From contig CM062297.1 in assembly GCA_031216915.1 (NCBI GenBank), positions 532,912,971-532,976,970 on the forward strand: DNA of 64,000 nucleotides. The letters are read 5' to 3'. Position 1 is the first letter of the stretch, and every line of letters begins with the position of its first letter. The position numbers and the translations under genes are program-made. The notes under the pieces were generated by a model. The model did no database searches and was not told the DNA's origin. It saw nothing but the letters and a program-made list of their open reading frames with translations. The stretch comes from Pictodentalium vernedei. Its lineage: Eukaryota > Mollusca > Scaphopoda > Dentaliida > Dentaliidae. Of the stretch, positions 21,754 through 32,839 are shown piece after piece.

Positions 21754-21774
21754 ATGTGTGATAGTTATGGCTAG
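21754..21774 (+). promoter_or_regulatory. Short upstream open reading frame overlapping the main start
   Basis: ATGTGTGATAGTTATGGCTAG encodes six residues and ends 8 bases after the A of the main ATG (21767) in another frame. If it lies in the mature 5' UTR it would tend to lower translation from the main start. That effect is inference. Confidence 0.4.
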
Positions 21775-22014
21775 TGAGGGAGATTTTTCCGGACGAAATA
21801 ATCATTCGCCGCCAACCGATTCTAACGTGCCCAAAAATGAGGAGGAGAAATCGGAAAAGGAGAAGGATTCCGCATCCATCGGACGCCCCTCCGAAGCAAC
21901 TGGTGGGGCTGAAAAGGAGGAGTTATTGTTTCCTGGATTCCCGGAAAAATCGTTTTTCTTTCTGACACAGGAAAACAAGATCCGTTATTTCTGCCTTCGT
22001 TTGATTACTTGGAG
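21767..22014 (+). CDS. T-type (Cav3) calcium channel alpha-1-like, first coding exon
   Basis: Partial host gene, 82 codons plus two bases. The ATG has G at -3 and +4. Residues 1-50 are polar and charged (KNEEEKSEKEKDSAS), as in the cytoplasmic N-terminus of Cav3 channels. Residues 53-77 (LLFPGFPEKSFFFLTQENK, IRYFCLR) align with the segment before transmembrane helix IS1. From memory, human CACNA1G has [26 protein letters not shown] and the fly T-type channel has PYPGFPEIALRYLTQDAR-PRNWCL. The match ends at LITW, where AG is followed by ATATCCTTTTT, a perfect U12-type donor, giving a phase-2 junction. Channels of this class are plasma-membrane, low-voltage-activated Ca2+ channels of excitable cells. 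The downstream exons (IS1 onward) were not found. Another voltage-gated cation channel is the main alternative. Confidence 0.68.
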
Positions 22015-22023
22015 ATATCCTTT
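22015..22023 (+). other. U12-type (AT-AC) 5' splice site
   Basis: ATATCCTTT matches the minor-spliceosome 5' splice consensus RTATCCTTT at all nine positions. It begins exactly where protein similarity ends and two codons before an in-frame stop. Minor introns, including AT-AC ones, are known to be conserved in voltage-gated sodium and calcium channel genes. The matching branch site (TCCTTRAY) and AC acceptor were not located. Confidence 0.75.
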
Positions 22024-22296
22024 TTAAAAAAAAATCTGTAATAATTTAAATTTTGTTTTATGTCAGCTGACAAGGTAAGTACTCAAGTTTTCAAAAATAT
22101 TTTTAATACGCCATTAGGTTAAAATTTCATGTTAGATTAAATTGTTTTGTGGTAAGTTTTTTCATAACAGGATTTTGAAAAAAAATGATAAAAAATGTTT
22201 TATCAAAATAAAAGTTGTTTCTGTGTGATCTTTATGCAGTTCACACTTACACTGCCGATTGCAACTATTTTTGCGAATTTTATTACTATTATCCCA

Positions 22297-22531
22297 TTAA
22301 CCCTAACAACGCAGACGATATCAAAATTAATTATTTTAAATAACATTTATAAAAAATTTCAACAAAACCATATCATGTGACCCCTCTTTGGAACGATCTT
22401 GACGAGCTCGTTCTAAAGAGGGGTCAAATGATATGGTTGTGTTGAAATTTTTTGAAAATAATATTTTTTTCAGCTGCTGAATTTGCATATTACGCGTGCG
22501 GATGTGGCCGATTCGTTGGGTAAAGTATTAA
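22297..22531 (-). mobile_element. TTAA MITE family B, copy B2
   Basis: TTAACCCTAACAACGCAGACG at the left and ATTCGTTGGGTAAAGTATTAA at the right; core ACCATATCATGTGACCCCTC and its complement. It lies 283 bp downstream of the putative splice donor, in the same orientation as B3 and B5. Confidence 0.85.
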
Positions 22532-23296
22532 TTGTTGGGAATACTCGGAAAGCTCTTTCCAACAAGTAATGAGGCGATAAGCTAAAGCGTTGCAGGTGGC
22601 ATCTTATATACAGTTCTCCATATATGGTAAAAATGGGTATATATGGTAAAAATGGGCGTGACACTACAAAGGTTAAACTGGTCTTTTTAAAAAAAATTGT
22701 TGAATTGAATGGCTTTGTTAGGAGAGCTTCGATTGCTGGTGTTGTTACACACTTGACGCGATACGATCGTTAGGCTGGATGCGATACTATTTTTCTTTTT
22801 TTTTTTAGTTTCGATGTAACGTGATGCTTCTGGTTTTAGCCTTGCTATAGAGCAAAGACAACAAAAAATAGACTCCAGTGTTCGAAGCAAAACATGCAAT
22901 CATTGAATGAAATTTCAACTCAACAATTCGTGGCGTCAAAATCACAAGCGTTAATGATGTCATTATTTATCCTTGTTTAACAGCTAGGCTAAAATCTAAG
23001 GTACCACACAGTGTAAAAATTACAAATTTAGAAGTGGAAATGTTAATTAACATTTCATCGCATCGTCCCCAACACTACGACATCGCATCTGATGCATAAT
23101 AACCCTACTAAGGGTAAAGTTCATTTGGTGATGCACGCAACGCGAGCGATGCGGACAATGCGAGGAAGTCATTGTTTCTATGCGATTTGTAATCTTAGCA
23201 CTGCGTGATGTCTGTTGATGCGCCCTACTGTAGAACAAGCACATTGACAAATAACACTACGTCAAATGTCCATGGTGAAATACGTAAAATCGTTGA
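22532..23296. other. No gene recognised
   Basis: A 20-bp direct duplication (ATATATGGTAAAAATGGG twice at about 22618-22655) is the only structure noticed. Confidence 0.4.
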
Positions 23297-23544
23297 TTAA
23301 CCCTTTACCTAACACGAAAAGCAGACGACACTTTCAAATAAAATTCTTGAATAACTAATTTTTTTACTTTTTGCGTCAAAACCATAGTTTATGACCCCTT
23401 ATTGGAACGAGCACAACGAGCTCGTTCCAATGAGGGGTCATACGCTATGTTTTGAAACAAAAAATGAAAAAAATAATGTATTGAATGGTGAGTCTTGTGA
23501 ATAGCGCTGGCCGGTTTGGGTCGTTATGTTGGGTAAATGGTTAT
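23297..23544 (+). mobile_element. TTAA MITE family A, copy A5
   Basis: TTAACCCTTTACCTAACACG at the left; the right end GTTGGGTAAATGGTTAT has lost the clean TTAA. Core CGAGCACAACGAGCTCGTTCC carries a few changes. Confidence 0.85.
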
Positions 23545-23899
23545 AGATTTTCGCCACAATTCAGCGTGTCAGAGTTTTTATTTCTGTGTTTCAGTTTCAC
23601 AAATTAACTCAGCGTCCTTAATACTTATCTTTGTTTTACACAACAGAATATATTGTTAACATCACACTGAGCAAGATGAACGGGAAAATCATTAGTTATA
23701 TTTCACTTTTAAATTAACAATTGCGAAGTAAACAATCATGAGCAAAAAAAACACAGTCTCGAAAGACACAATTTGGCAACAGTACATGTAAAAGAGATGC
23801 GTTTTTGTTTGTAAGCATATTCCTGTGTATTCGGAGAGAATCTCACCCTCGCTATTTCCAGTTGTTCCAACATAAATGTAAATGTGTTGGGATGTTGAA

Positions 23900-24137
23900 T
23901 TAACCATTTGAACGCCAGAGGCCATTTTTTCGGAATGGGAACATGATACATCATAATTTCATTAAGTAGGATGGGTGCGAAGTGAATGTGTGGTGTAGAC
24001 CTATCAATATTTTCAACAGCAACCCCAAGGCTGTGCGTTGAAAATAATTGGCATACATCCAAATAACGAATATGGACGATTCCAATTGCTGCCATTGAAC
24101 TGACATGGAAGATACCACCAGGACTCAAAGGGTTAAA
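23900..24137 (-). mobile_element. TTAA MITE family G, copy G2
   Basis: TTAACCATTTGAACGCCAGAGG and GGACTCAAAGGGTTAA define the ends (consensus CCCTTTGAAC). The interior has TATTTTCAACAGCAACCCC...TGTGCGTTGAAAATA, a decayed hairpin shared with 41952-42181. Confidence 0.75.
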
Positions 24138-24265
24138 TATCTTCGTTCCGGAGAAAGATTCCCTCACCCATCAACCTCCCAATTTGTGGTAATAGATCTA
24201 TCAAATCTTGTTTAACTGCGAGCCATATCATACAAGATATAACTGAACTGTATTCCAAAATCAAG

Positions 24266-24468
24266 CTAACCCTTTACCAAATGCAAATAAAAAATCCGGC
24301 CAGCGTTATTCAATAAAACTATCATTCAAACTTTCGTATTTTTTTCAGTTTTTGTTTCAAAGCATAACTTATTATCGAACATTGGGACGTGCTCGTGGAA
24401 TTCGTTCCAGTGAGAGATGAGAAGCTATGTTTTAAGGACAAAAATGAAAATTTTATGTTGTTCAATAT

Positions 24469-24515
<47 letters not shown>

Positions 24516-24777
24516 TTTGCACGTTTCGCCTTAAATTCGTGTTAGATAAAAGGTCAGATGAGTGGTACTTCGGATAACATCCGTGGTCATTCAGGGCAAT
24601 AACCCCATTTACTTTATACAACAAGGACACGACAATCACAATCTCTGCTCGTTTCGGCGAGGAGCGATAGTCGTCTTGGAACCAAAAAAAAAGAAAGAAA
24701 GCATTACAAAATTCGAATGGTGTTTTTGTGTATGGCGCTGACGAATCGGATCGGAACGCTAAGTTAAGGGTGAACAG
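24266..24777 (+). mobile_element. Old family A MITE split by an (ATTT)n-tailed insertion
   Basis: The left part (CTAACCCTTTACCAAATG, GGGACGTGCTCG...GTTCCAGTGAGAG, GACAAAAATGAAAATT) runs to about 24466. The right part (AAAATTCGAATGG, TATGGCGCTGACG, TTAAGGGTGAAC) resumes near 24697. Between them lie a run of about 13 ATTT units (24467-24518) and about 180 bp of unclassified sequence, perhaps a minus-strand SINE with its tail at the left. Confidence 0.6.
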
Positions 24778-24889
24778 AAAATACTTCGTATTTGTTGGTC
24801 TTCGATCACCATGTATTGGGAACCATATTTTTGATTACCAGTTGCAGCATCGCCGTCCATGGACGATCCACAGCCTTTCTACATTCTGG

Positions 24890-25410
24890 CCCACTGGATG
24901 AACTTGAGGGTTAGATGCATCTTATTATCTGTCTGTAAACACCAGTTTCACATGTCCTATATGCAAATCAGTGTGTATCACATGTATTTGCATATCTGAA
25001 TAAATCAAAGCAGTTTTAATGGTCTGCTGTGGCAGCGTTGTTCATGCACTGTTCACGGCTTTATTATTTTTCTGGACCACCGCCTATCGTCACAGGGATG
25101 CGTTTGGGTCTTAGAAATATATTACTATCTGCCTGCAAATCTCATATATGCAAATAGGTGTGCATCTCGACGTGTATTTACCTGTCTGTTTGAATAAATC
25201 AAAACATCTTCTAAACGCCTGCTGCAACAGCTTGTTCGTGCATGGTTTGTTTCCTTATTTATACGGGCCCAACACATGTACTCACGGGGTTGCTTTTGGG
25301 GGTTAGAAGCATATTATTCTCTGCGTGGTAAAAACCGATTTCGCATGTCCTATTTGCAATTCAATATGCATTATGACATGCATTTACATGTCTGTTTGAA
25401 TAAATCAAGC
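24890..25410 (+). repeat. Three diverged tandem units of about 200 bp
   Basis: Each unit ends in TCTG...AATAAATCAA (about 24999, 25192, 25399) and contains CATGTCCTATATGCAAAT-like and GGGTTAGATGCATCTTATT-like segments. Substitutions and small indels are many, so the array is old. Satellite-like; no function seen. Confidence 0.65.
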
Positions 25411-26108
25411 TAATATTGATCTTCCTCTTGCATGAAAAAACAAAGAACAACATCATTAAATATTCAGCATATAAGTTTATTTTTTTTTTTAAATCTAATC
25501 AATGCTTCTTCAGCAGAATAATAATTCTTCGTTACAAATATTCAAGTTCTTCCTACTTTTATGAAAAATGACTCTGTATAACATAATTTTAGAAAAACCT
25601 AACCCTTCACCTGAATTATCTTTCAGTTCCTGTTCCCTGTTCGAAGAGCCGCTTTTCGGATTAAGGTTTAATACCGGGAATGGGAATTTCACAGCTCTGC
25701 GGCTCCATGTTCTGAAAGTCAATCACGATACCCGGAAAATTCAAAGACCACGGTATCAATGATTGCGTATAAAAGTTTATAAGATTACGGCGAATATTAG
25801 TTTCTTCTGGGACCAGCATCGCCCTTGGTGCCATGGTTTAATCTCACAAATGGGAATTTCCCGGCTACCGGTTCTGAAAATAAGTGCTAATGCCCGTGAA
25901 CGGAACGCAACCTTTGATTCACGGTACTCTCCTATAAATTTCCCGGGTATTGGGACTGATATTCAGAAACGACAACCAGAAAATTCTCGGTATCGTGACT
26001 GGCTTTCAAAAACGAGAACCAAAAAATTCCCTTTCCCGAAGTTAAACCATACTTCGGATGTAATTTCGGAGAAAAAGTATGCCAATTTTAAACCTTCGGG
26101 CCACTGTG
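25411..26108. other. No gene recognised
   Basis: Open frames on both strands (25510-25762 and 25763-26170) include repeated ACCCGGAAAATTC / CCAGAAAATTCTCGG motifs and run into the next MITE. They look like repeat-derived frames. Confidence 0.4.
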
Positions 26109-26353
26109 TTAACCCTTTACCTAGCATGAAAAGCAGACGACGCTTGCAAACAAAATTCTTGAATAACTAAATTTCTTTCATTTTTTGTCTCAAAAACATA
26201 GGTTATGACCCTTCATTGGAACGAGCTCGTTCCAAAGAGGGGTCATAACCTATATTTTGGAGACAAACACATGAAAAAACTAATGAAAATCAATTGGCGG
26301 TTTTTGTGAATAACGCTGGCCGGGTTTGGCCGTAACGTTGGGGAAAATGTTAA
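26109..26353 (+). mobile_element. TTAA MITE family A, copy A7
   Basis: TTAACCCTTTACCTAGCATG to GTTGGGGAAAATGTTAA. The hairpin centre is shorter than in most copies (one GAACGAGCTCGTTCC). Confidence 0.85.
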
Positions 26354-26938
26354 TACACTATATTTTAGTAGCTTTAAGTGTTTTGTTGTGTACAGGTGAA
26401 GTGGGTCATGGGCATTTGGGTTGGTGGAGGGGGGCGGGAGTGAATCCAAAACACGAAGAAGTTAACAAGCGATTTTGTCAGCCATTTCTCTTCCGGGTGT
26501 TCTTATATGCGGGGGGGGGGTCTCTTTTTTTGTTTTGGTTTGGGGGTTGAGGAGGGCGGGGGTAAGTGCAAGCTCTGTGTCTTGTGAGTATTATAATAAG
26601 CCAATGAAACCTGGAAATCAATGTTATAATTAATTCGCTTGTTATGCCTTCTCAGACATAAGATCGTGGGAATATATTTCTTGGATGACTTTTTATTCTT
26701 TTCTTTTCGGTCTATTATTTTTATTATTTATATATTCATTTTTGACTACTGTACAAAAAACTGTTGGAAATTTAATTCTTTGAAGCCTCTCTGTGGATTG
26801 GGTGTTTGGATCTTGACAGCAGGTTCATGATGTTTGTAGTTATAACTGTTATAAACATATTTGAGATGTCGTATTCCAGCTATGTGCTACAAACTGAACA
26901 ACATATATATAATGTTGACAAATTTTAGCTATCAACTG
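26354..26938. other. No gene recognised
   Basis: G-rich patches near 26420-26565 (including a run of 8 G at 26513) and AT-rich sequence; no supported gene. Confidence 0.4.
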
Positions 26939-27003
26939 CATTTATTTATTTATTTATTGGTGTTTAAGGTCACATATTTCTGCACAATGGCTAATCATGA
27001 CCA
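26939..27003 (-). mobile_element. SINE tail fragment, type-2 tail
   Basis: TTTATTTATTGGTGTTTAAGG...TGCACAATGGCTAATCATGACC is the same 3' end as the full SINE at 44213-44578, with no body attached. Confidence 0.65.
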
Positions 27004-27324
27004 CTACCAACTGCATTAAAAACTGGGTTTAGTAAACAAAGATCTCATAAGATTGTGCATAAATTCGTTATTCTCTATTGAAAAAGTGAGTCAAAGATAT
27101 CATCCGTAACCGTGGAACACAAAAAAGGAGTTTCTTGATTTCCGTTATGTTATTTGACTGTATCTTGATTTCCCTTCGGAAAGTCGAAGATGAACCTTTC
27201 ATCTCGGTATTTATGTAAAAAATGAAACCCGTATGTCCCCATGCAGAGTGAATATGAGGCTCAAAGATTTTGTATTGGTAAATCCCTAAACCGTGTCAAG
27301 AAAGTCTCAAATGCAGTACAAAAG

Positions 27325-27467
27325 CGTACGTTGGGAAGTCTGGCAATTGCTCGCCGTTGCTCGGTGGTTCTCCCCGGATACTCCAACTTCCTTCGCCCGG
27401 AAAACTGCCCGACACGAGGTGACCTTGGCTGTCGAAAGTGTCGTTAAACCCCAATAAATAAATAAAT
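27325..27467 (+). mobile_element. SINE family C, 5'-truncated
   Basis: Begins inside the body (GTACGTTGGGAAGTCTGGCA) and ends GTGTCGTTAAACCCCAATAAATAAATAAATAG. Tail and last body part are well preserved. Confidence 0.85.
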
Positions 27468-27804
27468 AGATTACAAAGGCAACTGACAATTTCGACCGGA
27501 TCGCGACTTGGTTGCGATCGGGTCGGAATTATCTGTCCACTTTCCTCTCACATTTCACCAAAGAATCTCGCCTGTGGGCAAACAAATGTGAAAATATTGG
27601 ATCAAATGCTATTTTTGTTTTCTCTTGATTTGGTCTTGATTCCTCAATATTTTATGCATGAAATCTCGACTCACTAGGGTAATTGGGTCGCAACTAAATC
27701 GCCATCTGCGTGGTCATACATCGTACGATGTGTTGGCAGTCATAAACATATCCCTTAGTTATTATAATTACAGTTGTTCTGATTAAGACACGGAAAAACT
27801 ATAG

Positions 27805-28034
27805 GGGCCAATACTATAGAACTTTTACAATCGTATTTTCTAGAATTTTTTTTCTAGTTATGACTTTTAAATGGGTTGAAATGAACAATTAGCATTTTCA
27901 AAGATGTGGCAACTTGCCAGTTGGCAAATTGCCATATCTTTAAAATACTAATGATTCGTTTTAGTCAGTTATATTAATACGTAGAAAATACAATTTTAGA
28001 AAATACAATTGTAAAACTTATATGGTATTGGCCC
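27805..28034. mobile_element. MITE family K, copy 1
   Basis: GGGCCAATACTATAGAAC at the left and its complement TATATGGTATTGGCCC at the right, with TTTTACAATCGTATTTTCTA arms. Inner hairpin GGCAACTTGCCAGTTGGCAA. Homologous to 56114-56344. Confidence 0.75.
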
Positions 28035-28539
28035 ATGACAGTTTGTTCACCCACCCAATACCTGTACAAACTAGAAATTAACGCGACCTGAAAAATGGTT
28101 TACCTTATAAGTTTTTTCAGATAGCCATATTTCTGGTTTTTGAGCAAGAGTTATGAAAATAAGGATATGTTTAGGAGTGTTTTGGCAAGTACTGAGATGG
28201 ATTCTTGAACATTGCAGCTTGTTTCGAGAGTTGTCCTACTACTTAGCCGACAATATGCCGTGATATTATTAGTTACACAGTTTGTTGGTGGCCTAATATG
28301 GTATATATGGTGTCAGTTAATTTCATATTGGACGAGACCAAATATGGGCTTCCAACATTCAGTCTTTCAGTTTGAAGCGTTTATCGGCTGCCGCCATTTT
28401 GAATAATCAATGAACAAAGGGGAGATTACCCATAGCTGTCAGCGTATATTGATGTTGACAGGTGGTTTTATATGCAGTCTGCATGTGACGTCTTTGAACC
28501 AATGAAATTCCTAGATACTTGTAGGAGGTAAGATATAAT

Positions 28540-28583
28540 ACACTGTTGGAAAGGACTGAGAGAGAGCCCTTTCCAACAGTGTT
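28540..28583. repeat. Hairpin P, copy 1
   Basis: ACACTGTTGGAAAGG pairs with CCTTTCCAACAGTGT around ACTGAGAGAGAGC. The same inner stem occurs at 38548-38606. Confidence 0.65.
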
Positions 28584-29549
28584 TTACATCAGAGCATTCA
28601 TCACCAAAGTCAGAAGGCAAAACAATTTATCTGCGTTACAGAGGAGGTCAAGGTCATGGGTATGTTAACAAATGATTGCCAATGATAATTCTGGTAAACT
28701 TTCTTGTTGTGTATAGACGATTGATAAAGCAGTTGCCCATTTTATACCAGGTGAAGGGCAGGAGAACGAAACGATAGTTCGCCCAATTTCTACAGGCCTG
28801 ATGTCATCCGCCTTTTATGCAAAGTGAATATTCATGGCTGCGGCAAAAATATGGCTGACAACTCTGTTGCTGTACATAGCCAATTAAGATAGTTCCAGAG
28901 AGCACACATAAGGTTCATGATGAGCCGAACCACGCAAAAGTTATAAAGGAAATCTGTATTCTGAAAACTGCAAAACTTTACCGCGCCAAATGCTTTCGAA
29001 AATCAACATAGAACACTGTTTTCTTTTACGTTCGATTATCAGCGATTATAGCATATTCCCGGTGGTATGCAAACCTCCTTTTTATCCTTCGCGCCAGTTT
29101 CTTGTTGCTTTCATTGTTTCTGGTGGTGAACTGGGGGAACTGGGCCTGGAGGAATATAAATAAATAAATAAATAGCTTTATTTGCTCAACCATAGCACAA
29201 GAAAACGTATGGCAGTAAGAAAAGAAAAGCAAAAACCCAAATACGTTTGAACTCATAAGTGGCAGCTAGATGGATGAGAATAAATGTACGTGACAATATT
29301 CTCAAAAACACATACACACAGTCGCAAACAAAATAACATGTATATTCACTGATGCTCGTGTGAATAATATTTGCAATAATGTACACTTATATAAACATAC
29401 ATCCGCGCACGCACGCACGCACGTCCACTCTCTCTCTCTCTCAGACACACATACACACAGACACACACTATCTATAACCCTCGGATATCCATGTATCTAA
29501 TCACCCTTTGTATACTTCACTTGCTTGCTTTATGTATTTGTAAGGGACA
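28584..29549. other. Unassigned; microsatellite at the end
   Basis: (AAAT)n at about 29157-29174 and mixed GCAC/CT/CA microsatellite at 29401-29470. No gene recognised. Confidence 0.4.
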
Positions 29550-29738
29550 ATGATGGACGGGACTTGTAATAGAATGCGGCCCAGTGATATTGTTTTAAAG
29601 AACATGCGAGGGAAATGGCACTGTATCAAGAGCACGTTTGTCGTGAAGATTGTTCGACTCCAGCCCGATGAGCATTTCTTTGTGGCAATTATTGTCGTCC
29701 AGAAGGGTATTAATTATTACCACCTTTCTCAGCTCTAA
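29550..29738 (+). CDS. Hypothetical 62-residue frame, doubtful
   Basis: ATG-started frame MMDGTCNRMRPSDIVLKNMR... ending YYHLSQL and TAA. It is not inside any repeat I recognised and has fairly even amino-acid composition, which is why it is listed. No domain, signal peptide or splice support is visible; a chance frame is as likely. Confidence 0.15.
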   Translation: MMDGTCNRMRPSDIVLKNMRGKWHCIKSTFVVKIVRLQPDEHFFVAIIVVQKGINYYHLSQL

Positions 29739-29918
29739 ATGAAGGTGCCCTTGTGGTTGTCTCTCTCGTTACGTTAGTAGAGTATCTTCAGCCCTAAATT
29801 GTGTCCGGTTTGTTCACAATTTTCCAGTCTGACATTTATATTTAATCTCTGCACTCATGATGTCAAAATACCAACTGTTGGTAGCAGCAATGTTCTACCC
29901 CCAATGCACTTTGAGAAT

Positions 29919-29982
29919 TTAACCAATTACATGTTTTTTGACAGAGCTCTTTGAGCTCTGTCAAAGAAAATATAATTGGTGA
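29919..29982. repeat. Hairpin around GACAGAGCTC
   Basis: ACCAATTACATGTTTTTTGA...CAGAGCTC pairs with GAGCTCTGTCAAAG...ATAATTGGT. Confidence 0.65.
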
Positions 29983-30202
29983 CGTTCTTAATCTCACCTG
30001 GGCAAAATATTTCCATCGAATAAAATTGTATTATCCTAAGAGTATTTTGGGGGTTAACGTATTGGTGATGATTCAGATTTGGATGGGGGACCACGCAACA
30101 TGTACCTTATCTATTTAGGCAAACACGCCCTCACACGCCCCTATATATTGGTCGCTTTGTAAACTGTTTCTAGCCCCTATTGAAAAAGCTTTCGCACAAC
30201 CT

Positions 30203-30387
30203 TTAACCCTTTGAACACTGATGGTATAGTCCATACCAGTTTTTTTAACGTGCAGAGTTAGGGTTGCATGTTGAAAATCGTGATTGGTCTACCACACAAA
30301 TTCACTGAACAACTCTCTACTTTTATGAATTCAGGTCGTATGAAGATCATGGACATGAAAAACGGCCTTTCGGTTTCAAAGGGTTAA
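30203..30387 (+). mobile_element. TTAA MITE family G, copy G3
   Basis: TTAACCCTTTGAACACTG and CGGTTTCAAAGGGTTAA with perfect TTAA ends. The interior is shorter and more diverged than in other copies; TGCATGTTGAAAATCGTGATTGG recalls the family stem. Confidence 0.8.
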
Positions 30388-31178
30388 TTAGTTCTTGGAA
30401 AGGCGTTTTGAGAAGCTCACAAACTAGAGGCTTTTGAGTGGAGTCGATACAATCTTGATCACGTTGATCGGGAAATGCAATTGATGTCTCTTGGTGCTGC
30501 AGAGTATACGTATCTCACGGATGCATTCTTAATGATGTTCCATGCAACACCTGTCACGATGCTTTATGAAATGGTAATTAGCAAGTTTTCTGCACTTAGA
30601 ATGCCGTGATTGATATTATCATCTTCCAACATATTCAAATCTGAATACAACTCTGACAGTAAGTAAGCAGAGAAATTTCCCTTTCAGTTTGTTGCAATTC
30701 GGCATCGTAGTTGTTGTAAATTTTGATATTACGGACAGGGAGAGGCCACCAAAAATTTGCAAGACGTGACGTGGGGGTGGGTGGGTCTCTTGAGTGCGCC
30801 AAAAATGTACATTTCCAACTTGTGCAATTTTTTGAATTTTTTAAAAATATATCAATATATCAGCTAATATATACCATCATTTGTGTTTCAAACCTCAAAG
30901 ATGATGTTGTACATCACACTCTTAACATACATACAACATCAGGATGCTTTATATGTGAGAATATTGGGCTTAAACTGGGAAAATGTCACACGTTAGTAGG
31001 GGGTGGGTGTCTTGTTCGAAATGTAGAAAATGTGCAGACAATATTTTGGGAACAATTCAAATGAAAATTTGTTCCCGTATATCTACACTTGCTCTGGCCA
31101 AGCCTGATAATGAACAGCTTGTCATTTGTTGATTGGGGCCCACAGCAGCCCACATAGGTTTAAATTGGTGGTACCAGT
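30388..31178. other. No gene recognised
   Basis: The frame 30723-31064 has no recognised domain. Segments ACGTGGGGGTGGGTGGG... and GGAACAATTCAAATGAAAA hold nothing supportable. GTGGGTGGGTGTAAAAAGG near 31540 is a loosely similar G-rich motif. Confidence 0.35.
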
Positions 31179-31419
31179 TTAACCCTTTACCCAACATGAA
31201 AAGCAGACGACACTTGCTCAAAAATGACTGAATAACTATTTTTTTTCATTTTTTTGTCTCAAAAACATAGGTTATGACCCCTCATTGGAACGAGCTCGTT
31301 CCAATGAGGGGTCATAACCTATGTTTTTGAGACAAAAAATGAAAAAATAATAAAAATTAATTGACGATTTTTGAGAATAGCGCTGGCCTTTTTGACCGTT
31401 ACGTCGAGTAAAGGGTTAA
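31179..31419 (+). mobile_element. TTAA MITE family A, copy A8
   Basis: TTAACCCTTTACCCAACATG to ACGTCGAGTAAAGGGTTAA. Hairpin centre is the short form GGAACGAGCTCGTTCC. Confidence 0.9.
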
Positions 31420-31604
31420 GAACATTATGAAAACCCCTAAAGACAGCTGTGCCTACTAAGTTTATAAGCTTATTTTGGATTCTAAGGGGAGAGTGGGGAG
31501 TGGGTATCTGAGAACGGTAGTAGAAAATTTGCACGTAGTGGGTGGGTGGGTGTAAAAAGGAGCCGAATAAAAAATAGGACGTCACGTCTTGCAAATTTTT
31601 AGTG

Positions 31605-31629
31605 CCCCCCCCCCCCCCCCCCCCCCCCC
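31605..31629. repeat. Run of 25 C
   Basis: The longest of about 19 C/G homopolymer runs of 11 or more in the window. Confidence 0.9.
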
Positions 31630-31693
31630 TTGTTACGGATCGTATTTTTACGACGGTTTCTGGGATGATTTATTTTTCTATTTATATTGATAA

Positions 31694-32018
31694 CCCGGGA
31701 TCGCGGTGGCTCAATGGTTACGACATAGATTTCAAACCGAAACGTCCACGGTTCAATCCCCAACAGGGGTAACTGCATTGTGTCCTTGGACGAGGTACTT
31801 AATCCCGATTACCCACATGGTGGTGCGGTGGCACTTTGTTCCAAGGCATAGTGCACGTCGATGGTGGACTTGTCTTCAACCAATGCTAACCCTAATTGTT
31901 CGGAGTTAGTACGTTGGGGAGTCTGACAGTTGTTAGCCGCTTATCGGTGGTTCTCCCCTTCCTCAGCCCGTAGTGGGGTGTCCCTGGCTGTAGAAAGAGG
32001 GGTTAAACCCCAATAAAA
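31694..32018 (+). mobile_element. SINE family C, full length
   Basis: Flanked by ATTGATAA (31686-31693 and 32019-32026). Head GCGGTGGCTCAATGGTTACG (A box) and CACGGTTCAATCCCC (B box), then the standard body and GGGTTAAACCCCAATAAAA. About 325 bp. Confidence 0.88.
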
Positions 32019-32026
32019 ATTGATAA

Positions 32027-32479
32027 TTCCATCAACTGTCTCAAAAAAAACAAGATTTATTGACTCCGTGAAAGGAAATCTGTCTGCACTGATTCAACTT
32101 TATCAAGCAACTATCCCACAGAGGTGCGCCTCAACTTGAAACTGACCTGAAAATATGAAAGTTTTCTTGAACCCGTATAGATGGGTTCGAACATGGGCTG
32201 TGGTGGTCATTGCCAGCTCTTAAAGTTCTGTTGGTCTACTGTAGACGTGGATTTATCATCCGGTGCTTATTCACCCATCCTAAAAAAAGGTCATAAAAGG
32301 ACCAGCAAACTTTCAGACAGAGGGCAACCAGGTGGCACATGATAGTCCAAAAACTGAAACTTTACTAGTACTTCATGTGATTTTTCTCGATCACCCTCAC
32401 TATCTTCGAGTAGAGGTTTTACGAAAGCCGTTGGGTGAAACGTTTGTCCCGCAGGAGCCACGAGTCTCGCCGCGCCTAT
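32027..32479. other. No gene recognised
   Basis: No repeat family or coding signal seen. Confidence 0.4.
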
Positions 32480-32738
32480 GATTTTAACTCATCACCAGAC
32501 GACACTTGCAAATCTCGCTTTTGAATAACTAAAACGCTTTTGGGTTTTTCTGGGTTTTTTTTCAAAATCAGAGCTTACTATCCTTCACTGGGACGAGCCC
32601 AATGAGCTTAGCGAGCACGTTTCAGTGAGGATTCATAAACTATTTTTTTATGAGAAAATTTGAAAAATTGTAAATTTGAATAGCAATTTTTGTGAAAATT
32701 ATTGGAAGATATGCCCATTACGTTATAGGTAAATAGCC
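32480..32738 (+). mobile_element. TTAA MITE family A, old copy A9
   Basis: Starts TTTTAACTCATCACCAGACG and ends ATTACGTTATAGGTAAATAG. Core ACTGGGACGAGCCC...GAGCACGTTTCAGTG is much altered. Same old subtype as 14391-14618. Confidence 0.6.
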
Positions 32739-32839
32739 CAAAGACACCGCGTGCAATGCATATTAGCTGACATGACACTTGATATAAAAAAAAAATAGAG
32801 GGAATCTCCTTTGGATTTATTCAGAGGATTCATCCGATA

